In this document: piece by piece, positions 16,787 to 24,989 of the stretch
Layout of the letters: each line of letters opens with the position of its first letter
Position numbering within the stretch: the stretch's first letter is position 1
Origin: Jeotgalibacillus sp. R-1-5s-1
GTDB taxonomy: Bacteria; Bacillota; Bacilli; Bacillales; Jeotgalibacillaceae
DNA: 64,000 bases
NCBI RefSeq assembly: GCF_004405105.1
Contig: NZ_SORW01000009.1
Span: 1 to 64,000 of the forward strand
Reading direction: 5' to 3'
The notes under the pieces: model-generated
What the model saw: the letters and a program-made list of their open reading frames with translations, nothing else
Databases searched by the model: none
Told to the model about the DNA's origin: nothing
Made by a program: the position numbers and the translations under genes

Positions 16787-16981
16787 GTGAAGTATTCAAC
16801 TTTAATCTTCAGCATAACTGCCGCGATGCACTTTGTTTTTCTCATTAATCATACATTCTTTGATAATGAGTACATAGGTTTGGTTCTCTGGATCAATTCA
16901 ACACTATTTTTCTTTGCGATGATCGCTTTTGTAAATAGTAGATACGAGCATAGGAAAGGAGCTCAACAACATGAAGCTTAA
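16787..16981 (+). CDS. Small two-helix membrane protein
   Basis: A 64-residue protein starting at GTG with GGAGGTG 5 nt upstream. Two hydrophobic helices (about 4-22 and 30-50) are followed by a basic tail (NSRYEHRKGAQQHEA). It overlaps the VOC gene by 11 bp, and the VOC ribosome site lies within its end, so they are coupled. No family recognised. Confidence 0.6.
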   Translation: MKYSTLIFSITAAMHFVFLINHTFFDNEYIGLVLWINSTLFFFAMIAFVNSRYEHRKGAQQHEA

Positions 16982-17336
16982 AATGCTGACTATCTTCGTC
17001 ACTGACTTTGAAAGGGCCATCTCATTTTACCGGGATCTGCTGGATTGGAAGCTGCTTGAACAAGATGACTATCACCTCGCCTTCAATGCTTTCGGAACAG
17101 AGGTTCACTGCTATCTGGCAGAAAAAAATACTTCACCCGGAGATTATTCAAATGAGGCGCGCACTGTGTTTGTTTTTGAAGTTAACGACATTGACCAAAA
17201 GATGCACGAAATGCTTGAGAAAGACATCACCTTTTTACATACAAAGCCAAACCAAAACAGCTTTAGTAAGTATGCCGCTTTTGTAGACCCCTTTGGCAAT
17301 GTGCATGAGATATGCGAAATGCTAAAAACCCCCTGA
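16971..17336 (+). CDS. VOC family protein (glyoxalase/bleomycin-resistance fold)
   Basis: A 121-residue single VOC module pair. It opens with KMLTIFVTDFERAISFYRDLLDWKLLE and closes with AAFVDPFGNVHEICEM, both usual for this superfamily. Possible metal ligands are the His in EVHCYL and the Glu in HEICE. Function could be lactoylglutathione-type isomerisation, thiol transfer or drug binding. It is translationally coupled to a small membrane protein. Confidence 0.82.
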   Translation: MKLKMLTIFVTDFERAISFYRDLLDWKLLEQDDYHLAFNAFGTEVHCYLAEKNTSPGDYSNEARTVFVFEVNDIDQKMHEMLEKDITFLHTKPNQNSFSKYAAFVDPFGNVHEICEMLKTP

Positions 17337-17359
17337 TTATTTAAATCAGGGGGTTTTAG
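17322..17359. terminator. Intrinsic terminator after the VOC gene
   Basis: CTAAAAACCCCCTGATT pairs with AATCAGGGGGTTTTAG, beginning inside the last codons of the VOC gene. Strong stem with T4 tail. Confidence 0.9.
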
Positions 17360-17440
17360 CGTGTTTAACTTGTAACATACCCAAGAATTCTTTTAAAGAC
17401 GGTTTGTGACAACTAATAAAGTCATCATACAACCCCATCT

Positions 17441-18658
17441 TTAAACCAATTCATCCGTCTTCTTTTCAGCACGTCTTGCCAGTCCAAAGTAGGCTCCGAG
17501 CGCCAACAGGCTGGCTGTTAAAATAATCAGCCCCATCGGCACAGCCGTGTCCTCTCCAGCAATCCCGACAAGTGGTGCAGTCAGTGAACCCAGCACGAGC
17601 GGCAGCATTCCGAGAAATGCAGATGCACTTCCTGCAATGTGCCCCTGCGTTTGCATCGCAAGGGAGAATGAAGCGGTAGCCACCATCCCGATTGACATGA
17701 CGAAGAAAAATAGCGGAATGGCAATCGCGATAAACGGACCATTTACAAGAACCGCAACAGTCAGAACAGCACCTGCAGTCACCGCCTGACTTAAGCCATA
17801 GAGCAGGAACTGACGTTCAGATACCTTATGTGACAGACGTCCGACTGACTGTGTTCCGATAATCAGACCGATTCCGTTTAATCCGAATAAATAGCTGAAT
17901 ACCTGCGGCGATACGCCGTAAATATTCTGATACACAAAAGGTGTTCCTGACACATAAGCGAATACACCTGCGATCATAAATCCTTGAGCCAAGGCGTAGC
18001 CAAGGAACTGTCGATCCGCCACAAGAGACTGAAAGTTTTTCAGCGTCTGTCCGATATTACTCGGAACGCGTCGCTCTTCCGGCAGCGTTTCTTCCAGCCT
18101 TGAAGTAATTAAAAAGAATAACAGTATGCCGATGATACTTAAAACGACAAAAATACCGTTCCAGTTTGTAAATAACAGCACCGTACTTCCTGCAATTGGT
18201 GCAAGGATCGGCGCCAGATTACTGACCAGCATCAGCAATGCAAAAAACTTGGTCAGTTCCCTGCCGCTGTAAGAGTCACGAACAATCGCCCGCGAAATGA
18301 CAATCCCGGCTGACGCAGCAAATCCCTGGAGAAAACGGGCGCCAATAAGGAAATAAATATTGGGTGAAAACGCAATCGCAAAAGAAGCAATTGCATAAGC
18401 AATCAGGGCAATGACTAAGGGACGCTTCCTTCCATGTACATCACTCATTGGCCCCATGATCAGCTGTCCAATTCCGAGTCCAAGCAGACAGGCTGTCAGA
18501 CTGAGTTGAACTGAGGAAGCAGAGGTACCAAGTTCAGATGCAATCGTTGGAAAGGAAGGAAGGTACATATCAATCGTTAACGGACCCATCGCACCCAGCG
18601 AGCCCAGAAGCAGCGCAAGGCGGGTCCTTTTTGAACCGGTAAGGGTGTTCATATTCAT
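17441..18658 (-). CDS. Bcr/CflA family multidrug efflux MFS transporter
   Basis: A 405-residue, 12-helix major facilitator. The N-terminus (LLGSLGAMGPLTIDMYLPSFP) and the motif A loop GPMSDVHGRKRPL identify the Bcr/CflA drug-proton antiporter group (bicyclomycin, chloramphenicol, sulfonamide exporters); motif C-like GARFLQGFAASAG follows. The start is between ATG 18658 (AAAGG, spacing 4) and 18652; the frame extends to a TTG at 18670. A TATAAT and a TTACGTAA dyad upstream (about 18700-18725) may be the control region. Confidence 0.88.
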   Translation of the reverse strand: MNMNTLTGSKRTRLALLLGSLGAMGPLTIDMYLPSFPTIASELGTSASSVQLSLTACLLGLGIGQLIMGPMSDVHGRKRPLVIALIAYAIASFAIAFSPNIYFLIGARFLQGFAASAGIVISRAIVRDSYSGRELTKFFALLMLVSNLAPILAPIAGSTVLLFTNWNGIFVVLSIIGILLFFLITSRLEETLPEERRVPSNIGQTLKNFQSLVADRQFLGYALAQGFMIAGVFAYVSGTPFVYQNIYGVSPQVFSYLFGLNGIGLIIGTQSVGRLSHKVSERQFLLYGLSQAVTAGAVLTVAVLVNGPFIAIAIPLFFFVMSIGMVATASFSLAMQTQGHIAGSASAFLGMLPLVLGSLTAPLVGIAGEDTAVPMGLIILTASLLALGAYFGLARRAEKKTDELV

Positions 18659-18782
18659 CCTGCCTTTCAATCATTCGATTCACGAAGCACGGAGTCTATT
18701 ATACACCTCTTACGTAAACTTACCTATACAACTGCTTTAAGGGATTGTTTATTATTTGTCTGAAATTCTATTGTTCATTTCC

Positions 18783-19610
18783 TTACCGAAACCACACCAT
18801 CACTGAATCGCATACCGGCTCGTAACCGATGTCCATATAAATTTTATTAGATGTCGGGTTAGCCATGTCTGTATAGAGTGTTAGTGTATCGTATTGCTTT
18901 AGCGCTTTTTTAGAGAGCTCCGCCACACAGTTGGAGGCATAGCCACGACCTCTGAGCTCAGGTGGCGTGTAGACAAATGCAATGTTTGCATTGTGAACAG
19001 TTGGTCTTGAGATCACCGCAACGGAAACCAGCTTTTCATGATCCCGCCAGCCGTATAGACGTCCCTCATTAATCATGCGTAAAGCAGCCATTTGTATTTC
19101 CTCCGGTGTTGTGGGCTCAGGAACATGGCTCTGAAAATCAGTTAAATAATCAACAACGAGCTCCGAATCCGCCATTTCCACCTGCTCAAGCTCTCCAGAT
19201 ACACTTTTCGGATCCACAACATCAGTCAGCTTATAAATACGCTGATCCATTTTCATGTCATACGCAGTTCCTCTATCTTTTATGTAGTCAGCAATCGTCA
19301 GGACCGTTTCTTTTTCACCGACTAGACCCGGCACCTGTTGGTCAGATAGCCAATCAGCGACTTGATTTAAGTCATTTTGGTCAAGACCTGTGTGCAGAGA
19401 GAGGATCGCCTGTGAAGGAATCGTCTGCAGCATAAACATGACCGGTTCCCCATCCTTCTCAACCTTCGCCATGAGATACGGCTTTGATTCCATCTTAAGT
19501 GCCATCGTCAGTCCGAGAATCAGATTATTTTCGGCTTCCTGCTTTAAAAGAAATGGCACAGCCTCCCCTTTAAAAGATTCAATATCATGAAACGTTTGAA
19601 TGCTGATCAT
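18783..19610 (-). CDS. GNAT family acetyltransferase
   Basis: A 275-residue two-part protein. The N-terminal half is a degenerate GNAT-like domain; the C-terminal half carries an intact acetyl-CoA loop (PELRGRGYASNCVAEL) and the closing IYMDIGYEPVCDS. Substrate unknown. GGAGG precedes the ATG. It overlaps the upstream nucleotidyltransferase gene by 26 bp, so the two form an operon. Confidence 0.85.
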   Translation of the reverse strand: MISIQTFHDIESFKGEAVPFLLKQEAENNLILGLTMALKMESKPYLMAKVEKDGEPVMFMLQTIPSQAILSLHTGLDQNDLNQVADWLSDQQVPGLVGEKETVLTIADYIKDRGTAYDMKMDQRIYKLTDVVDPKSVSGELEQVEMADSELVVDYLTDFQSHVPEPTTPEEIQMAALRMINEGRLYGWRDHEKLVSVAVISRPTVHNANIAFVYTPPELRGRGYASNCVAELSKKALKQYDTLTLYTDMANPTSNKIYMDIGYEPVCDSVMVWFR

Positions 19611-20364
19611 CTTTTTTCCTCCAATCGTAATGAATGATTTCCTTCACAAACTTTTTACACTGGTAAGCCCTGTAGATTTTGCTAAAGTAACCGGATCTTC
19701 TATTATTTAAAATAGATTCAGCTTCTTTCAGCAAACGCACCCATTGAACATCCGAACGGTCTTTCATCCAAATTAACGCACCTCTTTTTGACACAATCTC
19801 TCCTGTCTCAAATGTATAACCGATTCGCGAGACGGTCGCCATCGCAAATGCGAAATCACCGTCACGAATAAAAGAGAAAATCGTTTTACTCTTACCCGCC
19901 CAGTAATGATCCAGATTATACAAGAGGGTCCTTTCTACATCCTCCCTGCTTACCTTGATTGGCTGAGGCTGACCATAAATGCAAATTGACTGATTAGCCA
20001 TCATCCACCATGTAATGGCATTGATGTCCCAATACCCCTCCTTCACTTTTCCATTATGAACATAAGGATAAGGAGCGAGCTCGTGATTCATTTTTCCAAG
20101 ATCATCTTTATGTATAAACATGCCGTCAAGCTGCTTCCCATGTTTCATATTCAGGAACGGACTCAGCACATGGCGTACCTGATCCACAGTTATATGATTA
20201 CTTATCACAAAAACAACATCAATGTCACTGCTGTCCTTAACATAGCTGCCAGTGGCTATAGAACCATATAAATAAACCGATTCAATGTACTCCGGCAGCT
20301 CAAATGCTATTTGAGTCAGCAGCTGATCCAGATACCCCTTTAATTCCTCCGGTAAATTCACCAT
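19585..20364 (-). CDS. Nucleotidyltransferase, aminoglycoside adenylyltransferase-like
   Basis: A 259-residue protein. The polymerase-beta-type motif is GSIATGSYVKDSSDIDVVF, with both catalytic aspartates. The C-terminal helical domain (DUF4111-like) has WWMMANQSICIYG and RKGALIWM-like segments as in aadA/ANT(9) enzymes. It may modify an aminoglycoside or another alcohol; resistance is not shown. ATG 20364 has GGGGAG 5 nt upstream; the frame to 20421 has no site. It is cotranscribed with the downstream GNAT. Confidence 0.8.
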   Translation of the reverse strand: MVNLPEELKGYLDQLLTQIAFELPEYIESVYLYGSIATGSYVKDSSDIDVVFVISNHITVDQVRHVLSPFLNMKHGKQLDGMFIHKDDLGKMNHELAPYPYVHNGKVKEGYWDINAITWWMMANQSICIYGQPQPIKVSREDVERTLLYNLDHYWAGKSKTIFSFIRDGDFAFAMATVSRIGYTFETGEIVSKRGALIWMKDRSDVQWVRLLKEAESILNNRRSGYFSKIYRAYQCKKFVKEIIHYDWRKKDDQHSNVS

Positions 20365-20581
20365 CTTTGCTCCCCAAAAAAAATTTTGATTCTTAAGTGT
20401 TTTATTGTAAAATAATAACACAACATGTAATATGATGACTACTTTACGGGGGAGATTCTCAGTCCCGAAAGCCGATTTAGTTCACCTTTCGCATTGATAA
20501 TCTTAAAAAGTGTCAGTATAATAGTTCAGCAGTGACCAGGCTTACGCTTCGGAACTGAGTGATAAGAAAGGGATGCGCACC

Positions 20582-20842
20582 ATGAAAATCAACCGTAAAT
20601 TGATTCTGATACAGGCGGCACTTGTTGTGGCAGGCGTCCTTGGCTATACCTATATCCTGAATGAAACACCAAAACCTAGAATATTTGCGATTTCATTTTT
20701 GTTTTTCTTCTGGCTGGCCACGGACGTTGCACGCGCCTACATCCAAAAAACCGGAGCCTCAACATTTATGCAATGGGTGGGCTATGCAAGCTTCCTGATT
20801 ACCTCAACCATTGGATTAAGTATTATTTATATGTCTTCATAA
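20582..20842 (+). CDS. Small membrane protein
   Basis: An 86-residue protein with three hydrophobic segments (about 5-22, 32-50, 64-84). AAAGGG lies about 9 nt before ATG 20582; the first ATG at 20573 overlaps the site. A TATAAT stands about 65 bp upstream. No family recognised. It ends at a bidirectional terminator. Confidence 0.6.
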   Translation: MKINRKLILIQAALVVAGVLGYTYILNETPKPRIFAISFLFFFWLATDVARAYIQKTGASTFMQWVGYASFLITSTIGLSIIYMSS

Positions 20843-20852
20843 GACAGACATG

Positions 20853-20887
20853 AAAGTGGCTGCTGAGTTATTCAGCAGCCGCTTTTT
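20853..20887. terminator. Bidirectional terminator
   Basis: AAAGTGGCTGCTGA pairs with TCAGCAGCCGCTTT around a 4-6 nt loop and has a T5 tail. It lies between the small membrane gene and the convergent phosphatase gene and includes the latter's stop codon. Confidence 0.88.
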
Positions 20888-21422
20888 CTGTCCAGACGCG
20901 TGAAAAAGCCCAGCTATTGTTTTCATAACAGAGTTTATATACGTCGGGATTTGATAATGCTCTCCATTCATCAAAACCGGTTTCAGGATTTATATTCTTC
21001 AGGATGAGCGCAAGCAGGTTACCATGCGTGACCAAAACGGTTGTACCGCTTATTCCGGCCTCTTCCTCTATCACTTCCCAGCCACGTTTCGCCGCCTCTG
21101 AAGCTGACTCTCCACCAGTCATCTTGAGCTCAGGATCTGCAAAAGACGCTTTCAGCCGATCCATCCAGTCTGGTAAATCCCCGCTGCTCAGCACTCTTTC
21201 TGACAGCCTCTCATCCTCTTTAACAATTAACTTTTTCAGTTTCGCGATTGGCATTGCCGTTTCTACTGCTCTGACAAACGGACTGGAAATGAGCATATGC
21301 AGGTCAATTTTTTCAAAAAAAGCAGCCAAACGTTCGGCCTGTAAGTGTCCTCGCTTTGTTAAATCAGCTTCCGGTTCCTGTCCCTCTGCTTCGCAATGTC
21401 TGACTAAATAAAGCTCTTTCAT
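20868..21422 (-). CDS. Histidine phosphatase family protein
   Basis: A 184-residue protein of the phosphoglycerate mutase-like fold. The active-site strand is LYLVRHCEAE, with Cys where RHG usually stands, as in some SixA-like and broad-range phosphatases. SSPFVRAVETA and the second catalytic VTHGNLLALIL are intact. Substrate unknown. A second family member lies at 38961-39557. Confidence 0.85.
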   Translation of the reverse strand: MKELYLVRHCEAEGQEPEADLTKRGHLQAERLAAFFEKIDLHMLISSPFVRAVETAMPIAKLKKLIVKEDERLSERVLSSGDLPDWMDRLKASFADPELKMTGGESASEAAKRGWEVIEEEAGISGTTVLVTHGNLLALILKNINPETGFDEWRALSNPDVYKLCYENNSWAFSRVWTEKAAAE

Positions 21423-21532
21423 GAATAAGTACCCCTCAACTCACTTTATTTTTCATAGCACATGACATTCACCCACCCGCTCAGAATACCTGTGCGTATG
21501 ATATAGAGAATTCCATTCGAGGAGGATGATTT

Positions 21533-21766
21533 ATGAATCAGCATGATTCGTTTTACAGCTATCCCGTTGATTATTCCCGCTCATTCGATCAAGACGCTAT
21601 TAGACGCCCTTACTACAACCGGCCACCTTATTGGCGTCCATATTACCGACCTCGTCCGTACTGGGGCGTTCCATTCCTTGGAGGACTTGCAGGCGGACTG
21701 TTGGCCACGACTTTGTTCCCTCCTTATGGATATGGATACGGGTACGGCGGATACCCATACTGGTAA
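21533..21766 (+). CDS. Tyr/Pro/Gly-rich small protein, possibly spore-coat-like
   Basis: A 77-residue protein with two parts: a Tyr/Arg/Pro-rich stretch (RRPYYNRPPYWRPYYRPRPYW) and a Gly-rich hydrophobic middle (FLGGLAGGLLATTLF), ending in GYGYGGYPYW. GGAGG lies 8 nt before the ATG. Bacilli carry many such low-complexity proteins in spore coats or cell envelopes; that role is inference. A strong terminator follows at once. Confidence 0.65.
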   Translation: MNQHDSFYSYPVDYSRSFDQDAIRRPYYNRPPYWRPYYRPRPYWGVPFLGGLAGGLLATTLFPPYGYGYGYGGYPYW

Positions 21767-21773
21767 ATCAAAA

Positions 21774-21809
21774 ACAACGGAAACCCCCTTTTTGGAGGTT
21801 TCCGTTTTC
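21774..21809. terminator. Intrinsic terminator
   Basis: AACGGAAACC and GGTTTCCGTT flank a loop with a T-tract after the stem on either strand. It separates the Tyr-rich gene from the convergent GNAT gene. Confidence 0.88.
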
Positions 21810-21812
21810 CTG

Positions 21813-22658
21813 CTAACGATTCACATTTACTTTAAATGATCGCTGCGGGTTGAATTCAAATTCAATCCCACGATATGTAAATACGGGAATAAAACCTGTT
21901 CGCTCAGCTGTTTTAACAGATGGCAGATTCTCGACCTGGCAGTCCCAATACGGCATCATTTTTTCAGCGATGCATTCTTCAACAAAAGCGGTTGCCGCCG
22001 CTGTGGCGAGCCCCTTTTGTTCAAACGTCATAAATGTTTCGATTTCAATTGCGTGTATATTTCCCGCACGGTATCCTGTCATACATACGGAGGCAACCTG
22101 TTGTCCCTTCATCACACAAAACCCGATTCCTTTTTCAAAAAAGCTCTCTTTTGAAGACCAGAATTCTTTGATTTTATTATGAATCAGCCGTCTGCTTGTA
22201 TAGTCTGCAACGTGAATCGCTTCCTGCATGTATTTCACTTCATAGCCGGGTGGAAGCAATGCTTTTTTCGGTTTTTTCTTTTTATTGTAAATGTAAACAG
22301 CCTGTTCCCACGTCTCACTTTTACGCTCCGAAAAGATCTCATCAAGCACGTCATTCCAGCCGGGATGATAGGAAAGAATTTCTGCGATTCCAATGCCCTG
22401 GGCCAGCGCATCCGGTCCTGCGACCAGATCCATGAAATCCTTCAGTTTTCTATTAAACATCTCATTTTTTTCGTCCCCTATGACATAAAAACCATCAAGG
22501 TTTCCCAACCAAACCACCGCGGAAGAAGGGGAATCCAGTTGATCAACAAACACTCTTCCTTCATTTATGCCCTCTATGACCGCGCGTACTTCAACAGACC
22601 CCTGCTTTCGAAGCAGCGGCTCACAAAGTTCGAATTGATGCTTAGCCAGCTCCTTCAC
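21813..22658 (-). CDS. GNAT family acetyltransferase, two-domain
   Basis: A 281-residue protein of the GNAT_acetyltran type found in Bacilli. The N-terminal half lacks motifs; the C-terminal half has EIETFMTFEQKGLATAAATAF (acetyl-CoA loop QKGLAT) and a final SVKTAERTGF. I chose the GTG at 22658, which has GGGAGGGG 7 nt upstream; the frame continues to 22688 without a site. Substrate unknown. Confidence 0.8.
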   Translation of the reverse strand: MKELAKHQFELCEPLLRKQGSVEVRAVIEGINEGRVFVDQLDSPSSAVVWLGNLDGFYVIGDEKNEMFNRKLKDFMDLVAGPDALAQGIGIAEILSYHPGWNDVLDEIFSERKSETWEQAVYIYNKKKKPKKALLPPGYEVKYMQEAIHVADYTSRRLIHNKIKEFWSSKESFFEKGIGFCVMKGQQVASVCMTGYRAGNIHAIEIETFMTFEQKGLATAAATAFVEECIAEKMMPYWDCQVENLPSVKTAERTGFIPVFTYRGIEFEFNPQRSFKVNVNR

Positions 22659-22763
22659 ATCTTCCCCTCCCTTATTCCTTTTCACCATCGTACCATATTA
22701 CAACAATTAAAGGATTTTTTTCATTCGCGCAGAATATTGCATATTAAAAGGAGTGATTCTCTA

Positions 22764-23198
22764 ATGAGTGAAAAAGTTCAAAGGGAATTTTTATTTGTTG
22801 GCGTCATGCATGAAGATACTTATGATTCACTTGCAGAAAAAGTACCTTTGAACGCACAAAATTTCATGAGCAGACTGGATGAAATCCCTGCAAAAATGAC
22901 AGCTGAAGCTGCATTTTTCGAACCTGCTGAAGAGGGAAAGGAAAAGGGTACATATTTTGTTGGCGTTCTCGTAGAAGATAAGCCGGAAAAATTGCCGGAT
23001 GATATGGAGTTTCTGACTGTAAACGGGCTCTACGGTAAAACAGCTGGACCCATCACGTCCATCTCAAGCCTTCACCAGGAGCTGGCACAATGGCTGAAAT
23101 CCCGGGAACTGAGCCGGGATGATGACTGGATCATCGAATGTTATCACCCCGCTGGAGATGACGAGATAGTTGAAATTTATTTGCCGGTGAAAGATTAG
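22764..23198 (+). CDS. GyrI-like/effector-binding domain protein
   Basis: A 144-residue soluble protein resembling the GyrI-like (AraC effector-binding) fold: an early FLFVGV strand, KGTYFVGVLVEDKPEKLPDDM in the middle and EIVEIYLPVKD at the end. Stand-alone members bind small hydrophobic ligands. AAAGGAG lies 9 nt before ATG 22764; the frame is open far upstream, but that part is an antisense shadow of the GNAT gene. Confidence 0.65.
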   Translation: MSEKVQREFLFVGVMHEDTYDSLAEKVPLNAQNFMSRLDEIPAKMTAEAAFFEPAEEGKEKGTYFVGVLVEDKPEKLPDDMEFLTVNGLYGKTAGPITSISSLHQELAQWLKSRELSRDDDWIIECYHPAGDDEIVEIYLPVKD

Positions 23199-23281
23199 AT
23201 ATCTGTTCATGTTTGTTCGCATATTCTTATGTAAAGAAGGGTAAAGTCTGAACATCATGAGTTAGAAAGGAGTTCGGCTTT

Positions 23282-23542
23282 ATGGAACTTATTTTATATT
23301 TAATCGTCGGTGGATTAATCGGCTGGCTTGCAGGGCTGATTTTAGGAAAAGACGTGCCGATGGGCTGTATTGGCAATATTGTAGCAGGAATTGTCGGGGC
23401 CTGGATTGCAGGGGAACTTCTTGGGTCATTTAGTGATTTTGGACCTTCTCTTGCAGGCATTCATGTTATTCCCGCGTTAATTGGTGCTGTTATCTTTGTT
23501 TTCATCCTGAGCATCATTTTGAAGGCTGCCAAGAAGAAATAA
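23282..23542 (+). CDS. GlsB/YeaQ/YmgE family stress-response membrane protein
   Basis: An 86-residue protein with three hydrophobic Gly-rich helices: LIVGGLIGWLAGLILGKD, GCIGNIVAGIVGAWIAGELL and the C-terminal helix. This is the transglycosylase-associated/GlsB family, induced by general stress in many bacteria; biochemical function is unknown. GAAAGGAG lies 12 nt before the ATG. Array B1 and the tlp terminator lie downstream. Confidence 0.85.
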   Translation: MELILYLIVGGLIGWLAGLILGKDVPMGCIGNIVAGIVGAWIAGELLGSFSDFGPSLAGIHVIPALIGAVIFVFILSIILKAAKKK

Positions 23543-23616
23543 TGTTTTAAGTAACGTGTCCGCTTATGGCGGATGCGTTTTCTTTTGCCTAGTTAGTAAG
23601 GTCTTAAGTCCCTATC

Positions 23617-23757
23617 CTCCGAAACAACGTCCGAATCTTGTGAACCTCTCTTACTATCTTACGAACCATCAGCAAAATCCTGCGAACCTATGCTAACATC
23701 TTGTGAACCGCACGCATCATTCTGCGAACCACAAACTCCATCTTCTCAAAAAAACAC
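23617..23757 (+). repeat. Phased box array B1 (TGCGAACC-type, 21-bp steps)
   Basis: The GAAC of each box starts at 23621, 23642, 23663, 23684, 23705 and 23726, with a degenerate seventh at 23747; every step is 21 bp. Best units read ATCCTGCGAACC or ATTCTGCGAACC. There is no 30-bp interruption. It lies between two convergent genes (GlsB-like and tlp). Confidence 0.85.
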
Positions 23758-23785
23758 GCCTGATCACTCAGGCGCATTTTTTCCG
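23752..23785 (-). terminator. Intrinsic terminator of tlp
   Basis: Minus-strand GCGCCTGAGTGATCAGGCGTG followed by TTTTTT; the stem is GCGCCTGA/TCAGGCGT. It overlaps the last degenerate box of array B1. Confidence 0.85.
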
Positions 23786-23792
23786 AAATCCA

Positions 23793-24017
23793 TTAGAAGC
23801 GTTCGCGCTCATCCTGAATTTCTTTCTTTGCTGCTTTGACACTTTCTTTACGGTGTTCATTTTTGACTTTGATCTGGTCAGCCTGCTGTTTTGTATCAGC
23901 ATGCTCGAGGGCGAATTCAGCATCGCGGGCGTTATCAATCGTATTTTGCACCATTTCCTCCATACGGTTCACTTTCGCTCGCTGCTGCTTACTTCTGCAT
24001 TTTTCATGGTTGGTCAT
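23793..24017 (-). CDS. tlp: Small acid-soluble spore protein Tlp
   Basis: A 74-residue Lys/Glu-rich protein. The stretch RMEEMVQNTIDNARDAEFAL and the ending KNEHRKESVKAAKKEIQDE match the Tlp (thioredoxin-like protein) family of spore SASPs as I remember the B. subtilis sequence. It is unusually Cys-bearing near the start (EKCRSK). GGGGGA lies 7 nt before ATG 24017; the frame to 24083 has no site. Its presence indicates a spore former. Confidence 0.82.
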   Translation of the reverse strand: MTNHEKCRSKQQRAKVNRMEEMVQNTIDNARDAEFALEHADTKQQADQIKVKNEHRKESVKAAKKEIQDERERF

Positions 24018-24106
24018 GATAGTTCCCCCTTGTCCAATGAACGGACCGTATTGAGTGCTGAGAACAGCTCTCCCCATTACCATGCGCTAAAAACAGCTGC
24101 CTTATG

Positions 24107-24622
24107 TCAGGCATTTTTCACCAGCTGGATACCTTCAATTCTCATCAGCACTCTTTTCAAATCCAGCCCCGAACTGAACCCGCCAATCGAACCATCCTTA
24201 GCAATCACTCTGTGACACGGGATCGTAATAAGTACAGGATTTGCTCCAACCGCTCCGCCTACTGCACGGACTGCCTTTGGTCTCCCGATCACTTCAGCAA
24301 TATCAGCATAACTTCTTGTTTCACCAAATGGAATGTCCCGCAACGCTTGCCAGACCTCCTCCTGAAACGGTGTTCCTTTCACATCCACTTTCATATTAAA
24401 CGTTTGTTTAACACCATCGAAGTAATCCGTCAGTTCTTCAATATAGGGTCCTGTCTTTACTGAATTATGCTCCAGATGTGCCTCTTTATAGGTTTTCATC
24501 ACCCATGCCTCCAGTCCCTCAAACCCTTCCGATTGAGTCCCGAAATAACAAACCCCTTTTGAAGAGACAGCAATATAATAACTTCGGTCTTTTATGTCAA
24601 ACTGATTCCAGTAAATCGTCAT
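24107..24622 (-). CDS. ogt: Methylated-DNA-[protein]-cysteine S-methyltransferase
   Basis: A 171-residue Ogt-type DNA repair protein. The acceptor site IPCHRVIAKDGSIGGF has the Cys at about residue 136, with the arginine finger region RAVGGAVGANPV before it. It removes alkyl groups from O6-guanine onto the Cys in a suicidal reaction. The N-terminal ribonuclease-like domain is short but present. GAGGG lies upstream of the ATG. Confidence 0.9.
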   Translation of the reverse strand: MTIYWNQFDIKDRSYYIAVSSKGVCYFGTQSEGFEGLEAWVMKTYKEAHLEHNSVKTGPYIEELTDYFDGVKQTFNMKVDVKGTPFQEEVWQALRDIPFGETRSYADIAEVIGRPKAVRAVGGAVGANPVLITIPCHRVIAKDGSIGGFSSGLDLKRVLMRIEGIQLVKNA

Positions 24623-24697
24623 GATAATCCCTCCACATTGAGTTTGGTAGGTATAGTTTACATGATTTTAATTTAGTTTCTAAATAGACCCGCTGAG

Positions 24698-24890
24698 ATT
24701 GATGGAATTAATTTTTGAAACGATTGAATCCACATGCTGAATGAAGGAATCGTAAGCTGCAATGAAGGGAATATGAGTCCAGCGAGTGCTTGTGATTGAA
24801 TTATTTTTCAGAAAGAGGGGATTAAATTCCAGAAAGAAGGAATAAATTTCTCAAAAGACCGAATAAGCCCCCGCAGTGATGGAATCCCGC
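24698..24890 (+). repeat. Phased box array A2 (nine GGAAT-like boxes, 21-bp steps)
   Basis: Boxes start at 24704, 24725, 24746, 24767, then after a 30-bp step at 24797, 24818, 24839, 24860 and 24881. The layout equals A1 box for box, and positions 5, 6, 8 and 9 also resemble A1 outside the box (for example CGCAGTGATGGAATCCCGCGA at the end). It lies between the start of ogt and the 3' end of the catE-like gene. A stop codon in the frame that is open in A1 argues against coding. Confidence 0.87.
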
Positions 24891-24941
24891 GAAACCTCTC
24901 CCCTTCCCACTTCCACAACCGATCCGCGTCCAATTCAACTC

Positions 24942-24984
24942 AAACAAAAAGCCAAGGCAACTCACCACGAGTTAAGCCTCAGCC
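24942..24984 (-). terminator. Intrinsic terminator of the catE-like gene
   Basis: Minus-strand AGGCTTAACTC pairs with GAGTTGCCTT, extended by GGGCTG/GGC, followed by TTTTTG. Confidence 0.75.
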
Positions 24985-24989
24985 CTCCT

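Noticed and set aside
18690-18730. Operator for the Bcr/CflA exporter around TTACGTAA
   Set aside because: The symmetry is short and no adjacent regulator gene supports it, so it is noted only under the gene.
20422-20572. Possible structured RNA upstream of the small membrane gene
   Set aside because: Some complementary words are present, but no known riboswitch layout or strong stem could be drawn.
22179-22763. N-terminal extension of the GyrI-like protein
   Set aside because: The frame is antisense to the GNAT gene; the real start has a good ribosome site at 22764.
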